Assembly (NCBI GenBank): GCA_025363695.1
Contig: JANYDI010000136.1
Coordinates: 1-7,955, forward strand
Direction: 5' to 3'
DNA: 7,955 bases
Origin: Opitutia bacterium
Lineage (GTDB): Bacteria; Verrucomicrobiota; Verrucomicrobiia; Opitutales; JANYDI01
Translations under genes and position numbers: made by a program
In this document: positions 1 through 5,691 of the stretch, piece after piece
How the letters are laid out: the number at the start of each line of letters is the position of its first letter
Numbering within the stretch: the first letter of the stretch is position 1
Notes under the pieces: model-generated
The model's database searches: none
What the model was told of the DNA's origin: nothing
The model's input: only the letters and a program-made list of their open reading frames with translations

Positions 1-144
1 CCAGGGCGTAAGCCCTGGGTCCGGCATGAAAACAGACCAGAGCCCTGTAAGGGCGGCACTCAAGAAAATTCCAGAAAGTGTGAGTGTCGCCCCTGTAGGG
101 CTCAAAAAAAATTCACCCGTAAACCCAGGGCTTACGCCCTGGGC
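1..144. repeat. REP-like cluster of nested inverted palindromes
   Basis: Four short palindromes lie in mirror-image order. Positions 1-18 form a 7-bp stem (CCAGGGC / GCCCTGG) with a GTAA loop, and 125-144 is its reverse complement with one extra pair (CCCAGGGC / GCCCTGGG). Inside these, 41-62 and 81-102 are a second, imperfect inverted pair carrying GCCCT-GTA-AGGGC-type stems. The whole segment could fold into one long hairpin or into four small ones. Such GC-rich palindromes in alternating orientation resemble REP/BIME elements mobilised by RAYT transposases, but no transposase lies in the window. A further small palindrome (GGCC-CTTCA-GGCC type) follows at about 154-167. The AT-rich stretch up to 212 shows nothing else. 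Confidence 0.65.
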
Positions 145-212
145 TACGATCTGCCGGCCCTTCAGGCCTCCTTATGTGTGGTTTGTTTTTAAATAATTAG
201 ATTTCTTAGATT

Positions 213-342
213 CGATCCCGAAGGGATCTGTGGGGTGCCTTGTATCCGCCTACCCCGATAGCGATTTTTATAAAATGCATCGCATTTTTAAAAATCGCTA
301 CCTGTAGGGGATCCTAAGGGGCGCAAGCGCCCCTTAGCCCTT
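213..342 (+). repeat. Family B palindromic repeat, copy 1
   Basis: This is a three-hairpin module. H1 (214-228) is GATCCC-GAA-GGGATC. It is followed by the conserved linker TGTGGGGTGCCTTGTATC. H2 (259-300) is a long AT-rich stem opening with TAGCGATTTTT and closing with AAAAATCGCTA. H3 (314-337) has 10-bp arms CTAAGGGGCG / CGCCCCTTAG around CAAG, then CCCTT. The same order occurs at four other intergenic sites with different but still complementary stem bases. H3 ends only 25 nt before the downstream start codon, so the element lies in the leader or promoter region of that gene. Confidence 0.85.
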
Positions 343-362
343 AAAACTCCCATTCATCTACT

Positions 363-2126
363 ATGCGTTATCTCATTCTTTCCATATGCTTGGCTATTTA
401 TTACGGGTTCTTTGCCTTTAAGGGTGATGGGGCGTTGATCGTGTTTGATTACTTGGCGTACTACTGGGTGAGCGCGATTGTTGTGGGTTTTGGGGTATGT
501 GGGTTGTGGCAGTGTCGGTTGATTTTGGCGCGCTGGGAGGGGAAGCGTTGGGAGACGCTTTGGGTGGCTGGGGCGCTTTTGGTGGCTTCGGTTTTTTGTA
601 CTTTGGCGGAAGAGTGGGGGATGCATGTTGTGATGGATGAGCCGATGTTGGTAGCGACTTCGTACACGATGAGCACCTATGGGCGTACGTTTTTGCCCTA
701 TCGTGGACATGAGGTGGGGGACATGTATGTTTCCATGGAGCTCATGGCTCCCAAAGATCAGGCAAACTTTGTAGATAAACGCCCGGTTTTGTTTCCGTTC
801 TTGGTGAGTGTGGCGCATGATGTCAGGGGTTTTCATTTCAACAATGGCAGCTTGGTCAATGCGATTTTGTGCCCCTTCTTTTTTTTATTTTTGTATCTCT
901 TTTTAAGGGGTGTGGCTGGGCCTTGGGGGGGGCTTGCGGGTGTTTTCTTGATGTGTGGTTTGCCGCTATTGCCTTGGGTGGTGAGTGGTTCTGGGCTGGA
1001 GGTAGTGACGCTTGTGGTGTTTATGCTCTTGCTGTTGTCGGCGCAAAGATACCTTAAGGAGCTCAACAAGGCCAGCTTGTCTGTGCTGTGCTTGGCGGGC
1101 GTGCTCATTGCCCAAACGCGTTATGAAATGGTGCTGTTTGTGCCCGTGTGTGGCTTGGTTATTCTTTTGGGTTGGTGGAAGGCCAAGCGGGTAATCCTCT
1201 CGTGGATGCTCATCGTTATGCCGCTGTGCTTTGTTCCTTATGTTTGGCAGCAGCGTGTGTTTCAAAAAGAACCAGGAACCTTTCAGGTTGAAGATGCCCT
1301 CAAAAAAGGACTTTTTGAGGCGGTCGACGGCCCCTTTTCCTTGAGCTATGTTTGGCCCAATCTGAAAGCCAATATCGGCTTTTACTTCAATCCGTTTAGT
1401 AATGACCCTAGCAATGTTATCCTGAGCTGCTTTGGGCTTGTGGGTCTGGTGGCTGCTGGAATATATGCTTTTAAGCAGCGGCGTCATTTTTTGCATTGGC
1501 CAGCAAAATTTCAGGCCAGCTTCCTTATGGGCCTAGGGAGCTTGGCTACGTTTTTCCTTTTTTTACTCTATGTGTGGGGTGCGATGACCGATGCTGCAAC
1601 CTGTCGCTTTAGTTTGTTGTTTTCCGTGGTGGGACTGATGGCCTTTGTGGGTGTTTTGCATGCTTGGCGTGTCCGTAAGGAAGTATTCCAAGCGCTGTGT
1701 GTGATGGGTCTTGTCATGGCCTATCTATTTATCGGTAAACCCCTTAATTATCATTATCACCGCACGAGAGGCTTTATCCACGAGGCCGTGAGTTTTATGT
1801 TACATCGACTGGACGACTTACAGCAAGATCCAAAAAATAAGCATGCGCTCTATATGAGTGAGATGACGCAGTTTAGCTGCTGTCTTGGGCTCAACAGCGT
1901 CAACAATGGTATCGTTTTGCATGATGCTCACTACCTCACGAATTTGATGGACGAGCCTATCTACGTGTTTCAAGTTGCGCGTTATAACCGCGATACGCAA
2001 ACGTGGGAGGAATACGCTGACCTCGAGGGAAAGGGCTACGTGCTGAGGCTTATCGATGGCATTGCCGTAACGGTCGGCGCCGATACGCATCGCATACGGT
2101 TTTCGAAGTTGTTGAGGCGGTTTTAG
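363..2126 (+). CDS. Polytopic membrane protein, probable GT-C (PMT/ArnT-like) glycosyltransferase
   Basis: The 587-residue protein has about 12 hydrophobic segments up to residue ~458, followed by a soluble C-terminal part of about 130 residues. After the third helix an acidic loop motif, Asp92-Glu93-Pro, is followed by a conserved-looking ATSYTMSTYG stretch. Then come Lys139-Arg140-Pro with a hydrophobic segment, and QTRYE at 251-255 within a loop. A DE motif in the first large periplasmic loop and this topology are typical of GT-C enzymes that move sugars from polyprenyl-phosphate donors to lipids or proteins in the inner membrane. The family call is by resemblance only, and the donor and acceptor are unknown. 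No Shine-Dalgarno is visible before ATG 363. The stop codon lies inside repeat A1. The coding strand is markedly G/T-rich over the first kilobase. The gene stands alone, without visible pathway partners. Confidence 0.6.
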   Translation: MRYLILSICLAIYYGFFAFKGDGALIVFDYLAYYWVSAIVVGFGVCGLWQCRLILARWEGKRWETLWVAGALLVASVFCTLAEEWGMHVVMDEPMLVATSYTMSTYGRTFLPYRGHEVGDMYVSMELMAPKDQANFVDKRPVLFPFLVSVAHDVRGFHFNNGSLVNAILCPFFFLFLYLFLRGVAGPWGGLAGVFLMCGLPLLPWVVSGSGLEVVTLVVFMLLLLSAQRYLKELNKASLSVLCLAGVLIAQTRYEMVLFVPVCGLVILLGWWKAKRVILSWMLIVMPLCFVPYVWQQRVFQKEPGTFQVEDALKKGLFEAVDGPFSLSYVWPNLKANIGFYFNPFSNDPSNVILSCFGLVGLVAAGIYAFKQRRHFLHWPAKFQASFLMGLGSLATFFLFLLYVWGAMTDAATCRFSLLFSVVGLMAFVGVLHAWRVRKEVFQALCVMGLVMAYLFIGKPLNYHYHRTRGFIHEAVSFMLHRLDDLQQDPKNKHALYMSEMTQFSCCLGLNSVNNGIVLHDAHYLTNLMDEPIYVFQVARYNRDTQTWEEYADLEGKGYVLRLIDGIAVTVGADTHRIRFSKLLRRF

Positions 2127-2228
2127 CGGGGTCTTTTGGGTTGATGCTGCGTCGCTGCAGCCCTCGAGTGCAAAAGCACACATCGGGCTTAGCTCCTTGC
2201 CTGAACCCAAAATACCTCCGCTAAAACC
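2119..2228 (+). repeat. Family A 3'-end hairpin, copy 1
   Basis: Long inverted repeat with arms 2119-2142 and 2204-2228. Both begin or end with GGTTTTAGCGG or its complement, with a few internal mismatches. The stop codon TAG (2124-2126) of the upstream membrane-protein gene is in the left arm. The interior differs from the other A copies and holds a GTGC-AAAA-GCAC mini-hairpin (2168-2179) inside an imperfect GCCC...GGGC stem. The inner flanks (GGGTTGATGC on the left, CCTTGCCTGAACC on the right) match copy A3. The 3' arm ends in A residues rather than a T tract, so it is not a standard intrinsic terminator. Confidence 0.75.
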
Positions 2229-2260
2229 ACCCTTCCAAGGCAGTTCATAAAGTACACCCG

Positions 2261-2395
2261 GATCGCTTCGCGATCTGTGGGGGGCTTAGTATCACCCCAC
2301 CCCGATAGCGATTTATCTAAAATGCGTTAGCATTTTAGTAAATCGCTATCGGTAGGGGATCCTAAGGGGCGCAAGCGCCCCTTAGCCCTTTTTTT
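2261..2395 (+). repeat. Family B palindromic repeat, copy 2
   Basis: H1 is 2261-2275 (GATCGC-TTC-GCGATC). An extra stem GTGGGG / CCCCAC forms across the linker. H2 is 2302-2352, with outer arms CCGATAGCGATTTA / TAAATCGCTATCGG. H3 is 2362-2385, followed by seven T residues. Compared with copy 1, the H1 bases have changed on both sides of the stem, so pairing is kept. The linker CAGTTCATAAAGTACACCC just before it also precedes copy 5. Confidence 0.88.
2362..2395 (+). terminator. Rho-independent-terminator-like hairpin (H3 of B2)
   Basis: A perfect 10-bp stem, CTAAGGGGCG / CGCCCCTTAG with a CAAG loop, is followed by CCC and seven T residues at 2389-2395. It is the best intrinsic terminator in the window. 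It lies downstream of the membrane-protein gene and about 60 nt before the abiEi start, so it most simply ends the upstream transcript and insulates the toxin-antitoxin promoter. Confidence 0.7.
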
Positions 2396-2396
2396 C

Positions 2397-2447
2397 TTGC
2401 TCTTACTCTACAGTAAGTTACACTAAGCGTCACTTTGTGTAGAGTAA
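2397..2447 (+). promoter_or_regulatory. abiE operator/promoter with 10-bp dyad
   Basis: A perfect inverted repeat, TTACTCTACA (2403-2412) and TGTAGAGTAA (2438-2447), is separated by 25 nt just before the antitoxin start codon. A smaller palindrome, GTAAGTTAC (2413-2421), lies inside it. AbiEi antitoxins are known to repress their own operon by binding inverted repeats, so this is the likely operator. A weak promoter, TTGCTC (2397-2402), 16 nt, TACACT (2419-2424), would overlap the left half-site. The dyad is certain and its role is inferred. Confidence 0.6.
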
Positions 2448-2454
2448 CGAGACC

Positions 2455-3003
2455 ATGCAAGCAATAAAAACCTTAAGCAATTGGCTGGAGAACAACGCCA
2501 GCAGCGAACATGATGTCTTTTCATCGCGAGACCTCAGGATCTTATTTTTGGACCTTTCGGATGCTGCGTTTAGGGCGCTTTTGAGCAGGGCTACGAAGGG
2601 CGATTGTTTGGAAAGAATTTGTCGCAACCTGTACCGTTACAAAAAAAAAGACTACTCCGAGGGACGCTTGCTCTATCATGCTGCCGCTCATTTAAGGGGC
2701 CATCGGTTCAACTACATAAGCCTTGAGACGGTTCTGAGCGACGCTGGGGTCATTTCCCAAATCCCCATAAACGTCATTTCGATCATGTCCTCAGGCCGGA
2801 GTAATACGATTGATTGCGGTCGTTTTGGGAGCATTGAATTCATCCATACCCAGCAAAAACCTACGGATCTTAGGGATCAACTCACTTACGATGCCCCCTG
2901 CAGGCTGTGGCGCGCAAGCGTTCAGCTAGCCCTCAAGGACATGAAAAAAACACACAGAAATGCTGATTTAATCGATTGGGAGCGCGCTCATGAATTTATT
3001 TGA
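2455..3003 (+). CDS. abiEi: Type IV toxin-antitoxin AbiEi-family antitoxin
   Basis: This 182-residue protein resembles AbiEi-type antitoxins. Its N-terminal ~60 residues look like a winged helix-turn-helix (SSRDLRILFLDLSDAAFRALLSRA). Next comes RICRNLYRYKK, the usual link to the C-terminal antitoxin domain. The C-terminal domain has SLETVLSDAG, the strand FGSIEFIHT and a final CRLWRASVQLALKDMKK helix. The protein should both repress the operon and counter the toxin encoded next. Its last 14 nt overlap the start of the toxin gene, typical of translational coupling. Start ATG 2455 sits 7 nt after the right half of the dyad operator. No strong Shine-Dalgarno is seen. AbiE systems are found on mobile elements and in phage defence, and the flanking inverted repeats fit an acquired module. 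Confidence 0.85.
   Translation: MQAIKTLSNWLENNASSEHDVFSSRDLRILFLDLSDAAFRALLSRATKGDCLERICRNLYRYKKKDYSEGRLLYHAAAHLRGHRFNYISLETVLSDAGVISQIPINVISIMSSGRSNTIDCGRFGSIEFIHTQQKPTDLRDQLTYDAPCRLWRASVQLALKDMKKTHRNADLIDWERAHEFI
2978..2982 (+). promoter_or_regulatory. Ribosome binding site of abiEii
   Basis: GGGAG lies 7 nt before ATG 2990, inside the abiEi coding sequence. It is the only clear Shine-Dalgarno in the window and supports this toxin start. Confidence 0.6.
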
Positions 3004-3868
3004 TAAATTAGTGTCGGAGGCTTTGATCAAGCAGCCCGATTTATCCTCTTTGAGAATTGTGGTTGAAAAGGAATTATTGCATCATGACCTCCTACGCATC
3101 CTGCAGGAAAATGCCTTGATGGAAACCCTTACCTTTATCGGAGGCACGTGTTTGCGGACTTGCTATGGAGGCGTCCGACTCAGTGAAGACCTGGACTTTA
3201 CGGGAGGCAGCGATTTTTCAAGAACAACCCTTGCGGCCATGGGAAACACCTTGGCCCAGGGCTTACAGGAAAAATACGGGCTTCATGTCAGCGTAAACGA
3301 GCCCATCGAGGACAAGAAGAACGTAGACACGTGGAAGGTGAAAATAGAAACGAGGCCGCAATCAAAGCACCTACCAGCTCAGTGCATCCACATTGATGTG
3401 TGTGCCATTCCCTCATACGAAAAACGTCCCATGATGCTCATGAACCCCTATGGCGTTGATATGGGTACATCAGGACTTATTATACAAGCCCAAAGCCGTG
3501 AGGAAATCTATACAGATAAGCTTGTCGCTTTTGCGTTTAGGCCCAATCGCATAAAGTATCGGGATTTGTGGGATATTCTGTGGCTGCACGGCCAAGGCTT
3601 CAGGCCCAAATTGGAGACCCTTCCCCCAAAACTTAAGGACCGAAGCAAAACGATAGCTATTTTCTTAGGCGCCTATAACGAACGCCTGCAATTACTCAAG
3701 GAACACCCTGAAATGGCCGCAGAATTCATCCAGGAAATGCGCCGCTTTTTGCCCTCAGAGCAGATAAATAAGGTCCTGAAACAAGAGCATTTGTGGGAGT
3801 TTATGATAGCACTCATGGAAAGTTTGGGACAGCAAGTGAGTAGGCTAAGGGGCACTAGTGCCCCTTAG
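2990..3868 (+). CDS. abiEii: AbiEii/AbiGii-family nucleotidyltransferase toxin
   Basis: This 292-residue protein carries the DNA-polymerase-beta-like nucleotidyltransferase signature of AbiEii toxins. Residues 51-53 are GGT in FIGGTCLRTCYGG. R-L-S-E-D67-L-D69-F supplies the metal-binding aspartates. HIDV with Asp136 is a probable third acidic residue. The DKLVAFAFRPNRIKYRDLWDI segment (176-196) contains the conserved Lys177 and the R-D-L-x-D motif. The family transfers nucleotides to target RNAs or proteins (related MenT toxins modify tRNA 3' ends) and stops growth unless the antitoxin is present. The active site looks intact. The last eight residues (RLRGTSAP) and the stop codon fall almost entirely within hairpin H3 of repeat B3, so the C-terminus is repeat-encoded and may differ from relatives. 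Confidence 0.88.
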   Translation: MNLFDKLVSEALIKQPDLSSLRIVVEKELLHHDLLRILQENALMETLTFIGGTCLRTCYGGVRLSEDLDFTGGSDFSRTTLAAMGNTLAQGLQEKYGLHVSVNEPIEDKKNVDTWKVKIETRPQSKHLPAQCIHIDVCAIPSYEKRPMMLMNPYGVDMGTSGLIIQAQSREEIYTDKLVAFAFRPNRIKYRDLWDILWLHGQGFRPKLETLPPKLKDRSKTIAIFLGAYNERLQLLKEHPEMAAEFIQEMRRFLPSEQINKVLKQEHLWEFMIALMESLGQQVSRLRGTSAP

Positions 3869-3966
3869 GATCCCCTTCCGATAGCGATTTATTAAAATAC
3901 TGCGTATTTTAAATAAATCGCTATCGATAAGGATATACTAAGCCCCCCACAGATCGCGAAGCGATC
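3845..3966 (-). repeat. Family B palindromic repeat, copy 3 (inverted)
   Basis: Read on the plus strand the order is H3 (3845-3868), H2 (3879-3926), H1 (3952-3966), the reverse of the other copies. H3 is fully symmetrical, with arms CTAAGGGGCACT / AGTGCCCCTTAG, and its final TAG is the stop codon of abiEii. H2 has arms CGATAGCGATTTATT / AATAAATCGCTATCG with small internal differences. H1 is GATCGCGAAGCGATC. The H3 inner base pairs differ from copies 1 and 2 on both arms. Confidence 0.85.
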
Positions 3967-3967
3967 C

Positions 3968-4003
3968 GGGAGTATTTTTTGAACTGCCTTGGAAAATACT
4001 CCC
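3968..4003. repeat. Linker hairpin between B3 and B4
   Basis: Perfect 11-bp arms GGGAGTATTTT (3968-3978) and AAAATACTCCC (3993-4003) surround a 14-nt loop containing TGAACTGCCTTGG. The loop is the reverse complement of the CCAAGGCAGTTCA linker that precedes B2. The structure marks the head-to-head junction of two B elements. Confidence 0.7.
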
Positions 4004-4004
4004 C

Positions 4005-4135
4005 GATTCCGAAGGAATCCGGAGGGTGCCTTGTATCACCCTTTCCGATAGCGATTTTGCTGAAATACGCAGTATTTCACAAAATTGCTATCGGTTAGGG
4101 GATCCAAGGGGAGCGAGCTCCCCTTGGTCCTTTTA
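4005..4135 (+). repeat. Family B palindromic repeat, copy 4
   Basis: H1 is 4005-4019 (GATTCC-GAA-GGAATC). The H1b stem is GGGTG...CACCC across the linker GCCTTGTAT. H2 is 4045-4094, beginning CCGATAGCGATTTTG and ending CAAAATTGCTATCGG. H3 is 4104-4127, with arms CCAAGGGGAGC / GCTCCCCTTGG, followed by TCCTTTT. The CC...GG ends of H3 replace the CT...AG ends of copies 1-3 on both sides, which is a compensated change. It lies about 100 nt before the RNA methyltransferase start. Confidence 0.85.
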
Positions 4136-4142
4136 CTTTCAA

Positions 4143-4173
4143 CGCAAGCGTCCGCAAGCGCCCCTTAGCCCTT
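4143..4173 (+). repeat. Partial second H3 unit
   Basis: CGCAAGCG occurs twice (4143-4150 and 4153-4160). The second is followed by CCCCTTAGCCCTTT, identical to the right half of H3 plus its tail in copies 1 and 2. The left arm is missing, so this looks like a decayed or partly duplicated H3 left behind next to copy 4. Confidence 0.6.
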
Positions 4174-4226
4174 TACCAAAACTTTCTCTTTACATACCTG
4201 AAAAAATCGACATCCTGGGGCTCATT

Positions 4227-5420
4227 ATGGAAAGCCCACTGACGTACCACCAGGAAATAGAACTTGAGATTGAGCGCTTGACGAATTTGGGGCTCGGAGT
4301 CGGGCGTCATGAGGGCTTCGTGGTCATGGTGCCTGGGGTGCTTGCGGGGGAGCGCGTGCGGGTACGCATTTATAAGTGCCTGAGCAACTACGCGCAGGCG
4401 GATCTTTTGGAGGTGCTGAGGCCCTCGGATCAGCGTGTGGCGCCGCAGTGTTCCTTATTTGGGGAGTGCGGGGGCTGTCAATACCAAATGATGTCCTATG
4501 AGGCGCAATTGACCTGGAAGCGCGAGCATGTGGAAGATTGCTTGCGGCCCTTGAAGGCTCAGGGCCACGTATTGCCGGTGGTTGAGCCGACGCAGGGGTC
4601 CCCCAAAACTTATGGGTACCGCTCTAAGTTAACGCCGCATTATCAGCGTTTAAAGGGTGAAGAGCCCAAGATTGGCTTTTTACGCCTGGGCTCCAGCCGA
4701 GCCATTGTCGATGTGCCGCAGTGTCCCATTGCCCATCCTGCCATCAATGCCGTATTGCCTGCTGCCCGCCAGGCCTTGATAAAAAATCCACCCAAGCGCG
4801 GCGGCACCCTGCTGTTGCGTGAGGCCGGGGGCGTTGTTAGCAACCCAAAGGACTATGTCCGCCAGCAAGTAGGGGACTTTGTTTTTGAGCATCAGGCCGG
4901 TGATTTTTTCCAAAACAATCTCTATATATTACCGCATTTGGTAGATTTTGTGGTCCAAGCGGTTAAGGAAGTCAACACGCAAACCCTCATCGATGCCTAT
5001 TGTGGCTCTGGGCTTTTTGCCATCTCAGCCGCACCGCATGTGTCCTTGTGTGTGGGCATTGAGCTGTCCGAACCGGCAGTAGCCTGCGCTCAACGCAATG
5101 CCCAGCGCAATAAACAAGAGCATTGCCAGTTTATTGTCGGCCAAGCTGAGCGTATTTTTGAACACGTCGCCAGCCAAGGCGCTCAATGCACCTTGATTAT
5201 CGACCCCCCGCGCAAAGGCTGTGACGCCAGCTTCCTGGAGCAGCTCCTCGCCTTTGCCCCCAAGCGCCTCATCTATGTCTCCTGCGACCCCGCCACTCAG
5301 GCTCGCGACATGGCGCCCTGTCTGGCCCACGGCTACACCCTTACCCGTATCCGCCCCTTCGACCTGTTCCCCCAAACGCGCCATGTCGAGAGCGTCGCGA
5401 TTTTGGATAGGGGCTTTTAG
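4227..5420 (+). CDS. rlmD: RumA/TrmA-family RNA (uracil-5-)-methyltransferase
   Basis: This 397-residue enzyme transfers a methyl group from S-adenosylmethionine to C5 of a uridine in RNA, in the family that includes RlmD (23S rRNA U1939), RlmC and TrmA. An N-terminal TRAM-like RNA-binding domain spans about residues 8-65. Four cysteines, Cys75, Cys81, Cys84 and Cys166 (C-x5-C-x2-C plus CPI), match the RumA iron-sulfur site. The SAM motif D-A-Y-C-G-S-G is at 256-262, then DPPRKG, the nucleophile Cys353 in SCDPATQARD, and the general base Glu388 in HVESVAIL. The frame is open back to 4026 through repeat B4, but homology begins after Met 4227, so I place the start there. Only a weak GGGG lies 6 nt upstream. 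The stop is inside repeat A2. Assignment to RlmD rather than another family member is likely, not proven. Confidence 0.9.
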   Translation: MESPLTYHQEIELEIERLTNLGLGVGRHEGFVVMVPGVLAGERVRVRIYKCLSNYAQADLLEVLRPSDQRVAPQCSLFGECGGCQYQMMSYEAQLTWKREHVEDCLRPLKAQGHVLPVVEPTQGSPKTYGYRSKLTPHYQRLKGEEPKIGFLRLGSSRAIVDVPQCPIAHPAINAVLPAARQALIKNPPKRGGTLLLREAGGVVSNPKDYVRQQVGDFVFEHQAGDFFQNNLYILPHLVDFVVQAVKEVNTQTLIDAYCGSGLFAISAAPHVSLCVGIELSEPAVACAQRNAQRNKQEHCQFIVGQAERIFEHVASQGAQCTLIIDPPRKGCDASFLEQLLAFAPKRLIYVSCDPATQARDMAPCLAHGYTLTRIRPFDLFPQTRHVESVAILDRGF

Positions 5421-5521
5421 CGCGGCATTGGGGGTTGGGACGGCATCATTGAAGTGACTCACGCACCGTAGTGCGCTACGCACTTCACTTCTTTGTCCGA
5501 ACCCCCAATGCCGCGCTAAAA
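5415..5521 (+). repeat. Family A 3'-end hairpin, copy 2
   Basis: Perfect 22-bp arms at 5415-5436 and 5500-5521, starting TTTTAGCGCGGCATT on the left. The stem is extended by GGAC / GTCC. The left arm contains the methyltransferase stop codon TAG (5418-5420). The core from GAAGTGACTCACGCACC through CGTAG-TGCG-CTACG to CACTTC is almost identical to those of copies 3 and 4. Confidence 0.85.
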
Positions 5522-5585
5522 CCCGGCTCGAAGCAGTTTGGGGGATCTGCTCCCTATACGATTGTGAGACATGCTTCAAGCCGGG
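5522..5585. repeat. Hairpin joining A2 and A3
   Basis: 14-nt arms CCCGGCTCGAAGCA (5522-5535) and TGCTTCAAGCCGGG (5572-5585), one mismatch, 36-nt loop. The left arm resembles the CAGCTCGAAGCAGTT sequence that follows copy A4. It lies exactly between two A elements of opposite orientation, so 5415-5691 is an unbroken run of three large palindromes between convergent genes. Confidence 0.7.
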
Positions 5586-5691
5586 GTTAGGGGGTTAATT
5601 TGAGGTTCAGGCAAGGAAGGGAAGTGCGTAGCGCACTACGGTGCGTGAGTCACTTCCATTCCGAAGCATCAACCCAAATTAACCCCCTAAC
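5586..5691 (-). repeat. Family A 3'-end hairpin, copy 3 (inverted)
   Basis: Perfect 17-bp arms GTTAGGGGGTTAATTTG (5586-5602) and its complement (5675-5691). The right arm contains the complement of the TAA stop of the minus-strand gatekeeper gene. Read on the minus strand, the core is the same as in copies 2 and 4, but the inner flanks (GGGTTGATGC and CCTTGCCTGAACC) are those of copy 1, so the element looks mosaic. Confidence 0.82.

Larger units (their letters stand above)
2233..3994. other. AbiE cassette bounded by 60-nt inverted repeats
   Basis: Positions 2233-2292 and 3935-3994 are inverted copies of each other, matching at 57 of 60 positions by eye. Each contains a linker (TTCCAAGGCAGTTCA...), the H1 stem GATCGCTTCGCGATC and the variant spacer TGTGGGGGGCTTAGTAT. 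The other three B copies carry a different spacer (TGTGG.GTGCCTTGTATC type). The two copies flanking the toxin-antitoxin genes are therefore each other's closest relatives, as expected if cassette and flanks arrived or duplicated together. No transposase and no obvious target-site duplication were seen, so mobility is only inferred. Confidence 0.5.

Noticed and set aside
354..836. Minus-strand open frame of 160 codons
   Set aside because: Same shadow effect; no start signals or homology features.
966..1496. Minus-strand open frame of 176 codons
   Set aside because: Antisense shadow of the G/T-rich membrane-protein gene; low-complexity, Gln/His/Lys-rich translation.
4026..4226. In-frame N-terminal extension of the RNA methyltransferase by 67 codons from ATG 4026
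   Set aside because: The extension translates repeat B4 and a partial H3; family homology (TRAM domain) starts just after Met 4227.
5415..5521. Standard rho-independent terminator at A2
   Set aside because: The stem begins with TTTT and ends with AAAA, with no T tract after the 3' arm on either strand.
5025..5579. Minus-strand open frame of 184 codons
   Set aside because: Antisense to the conserved catalytic half of the methyltransferase and running through repeat A2; no recognisable domain.
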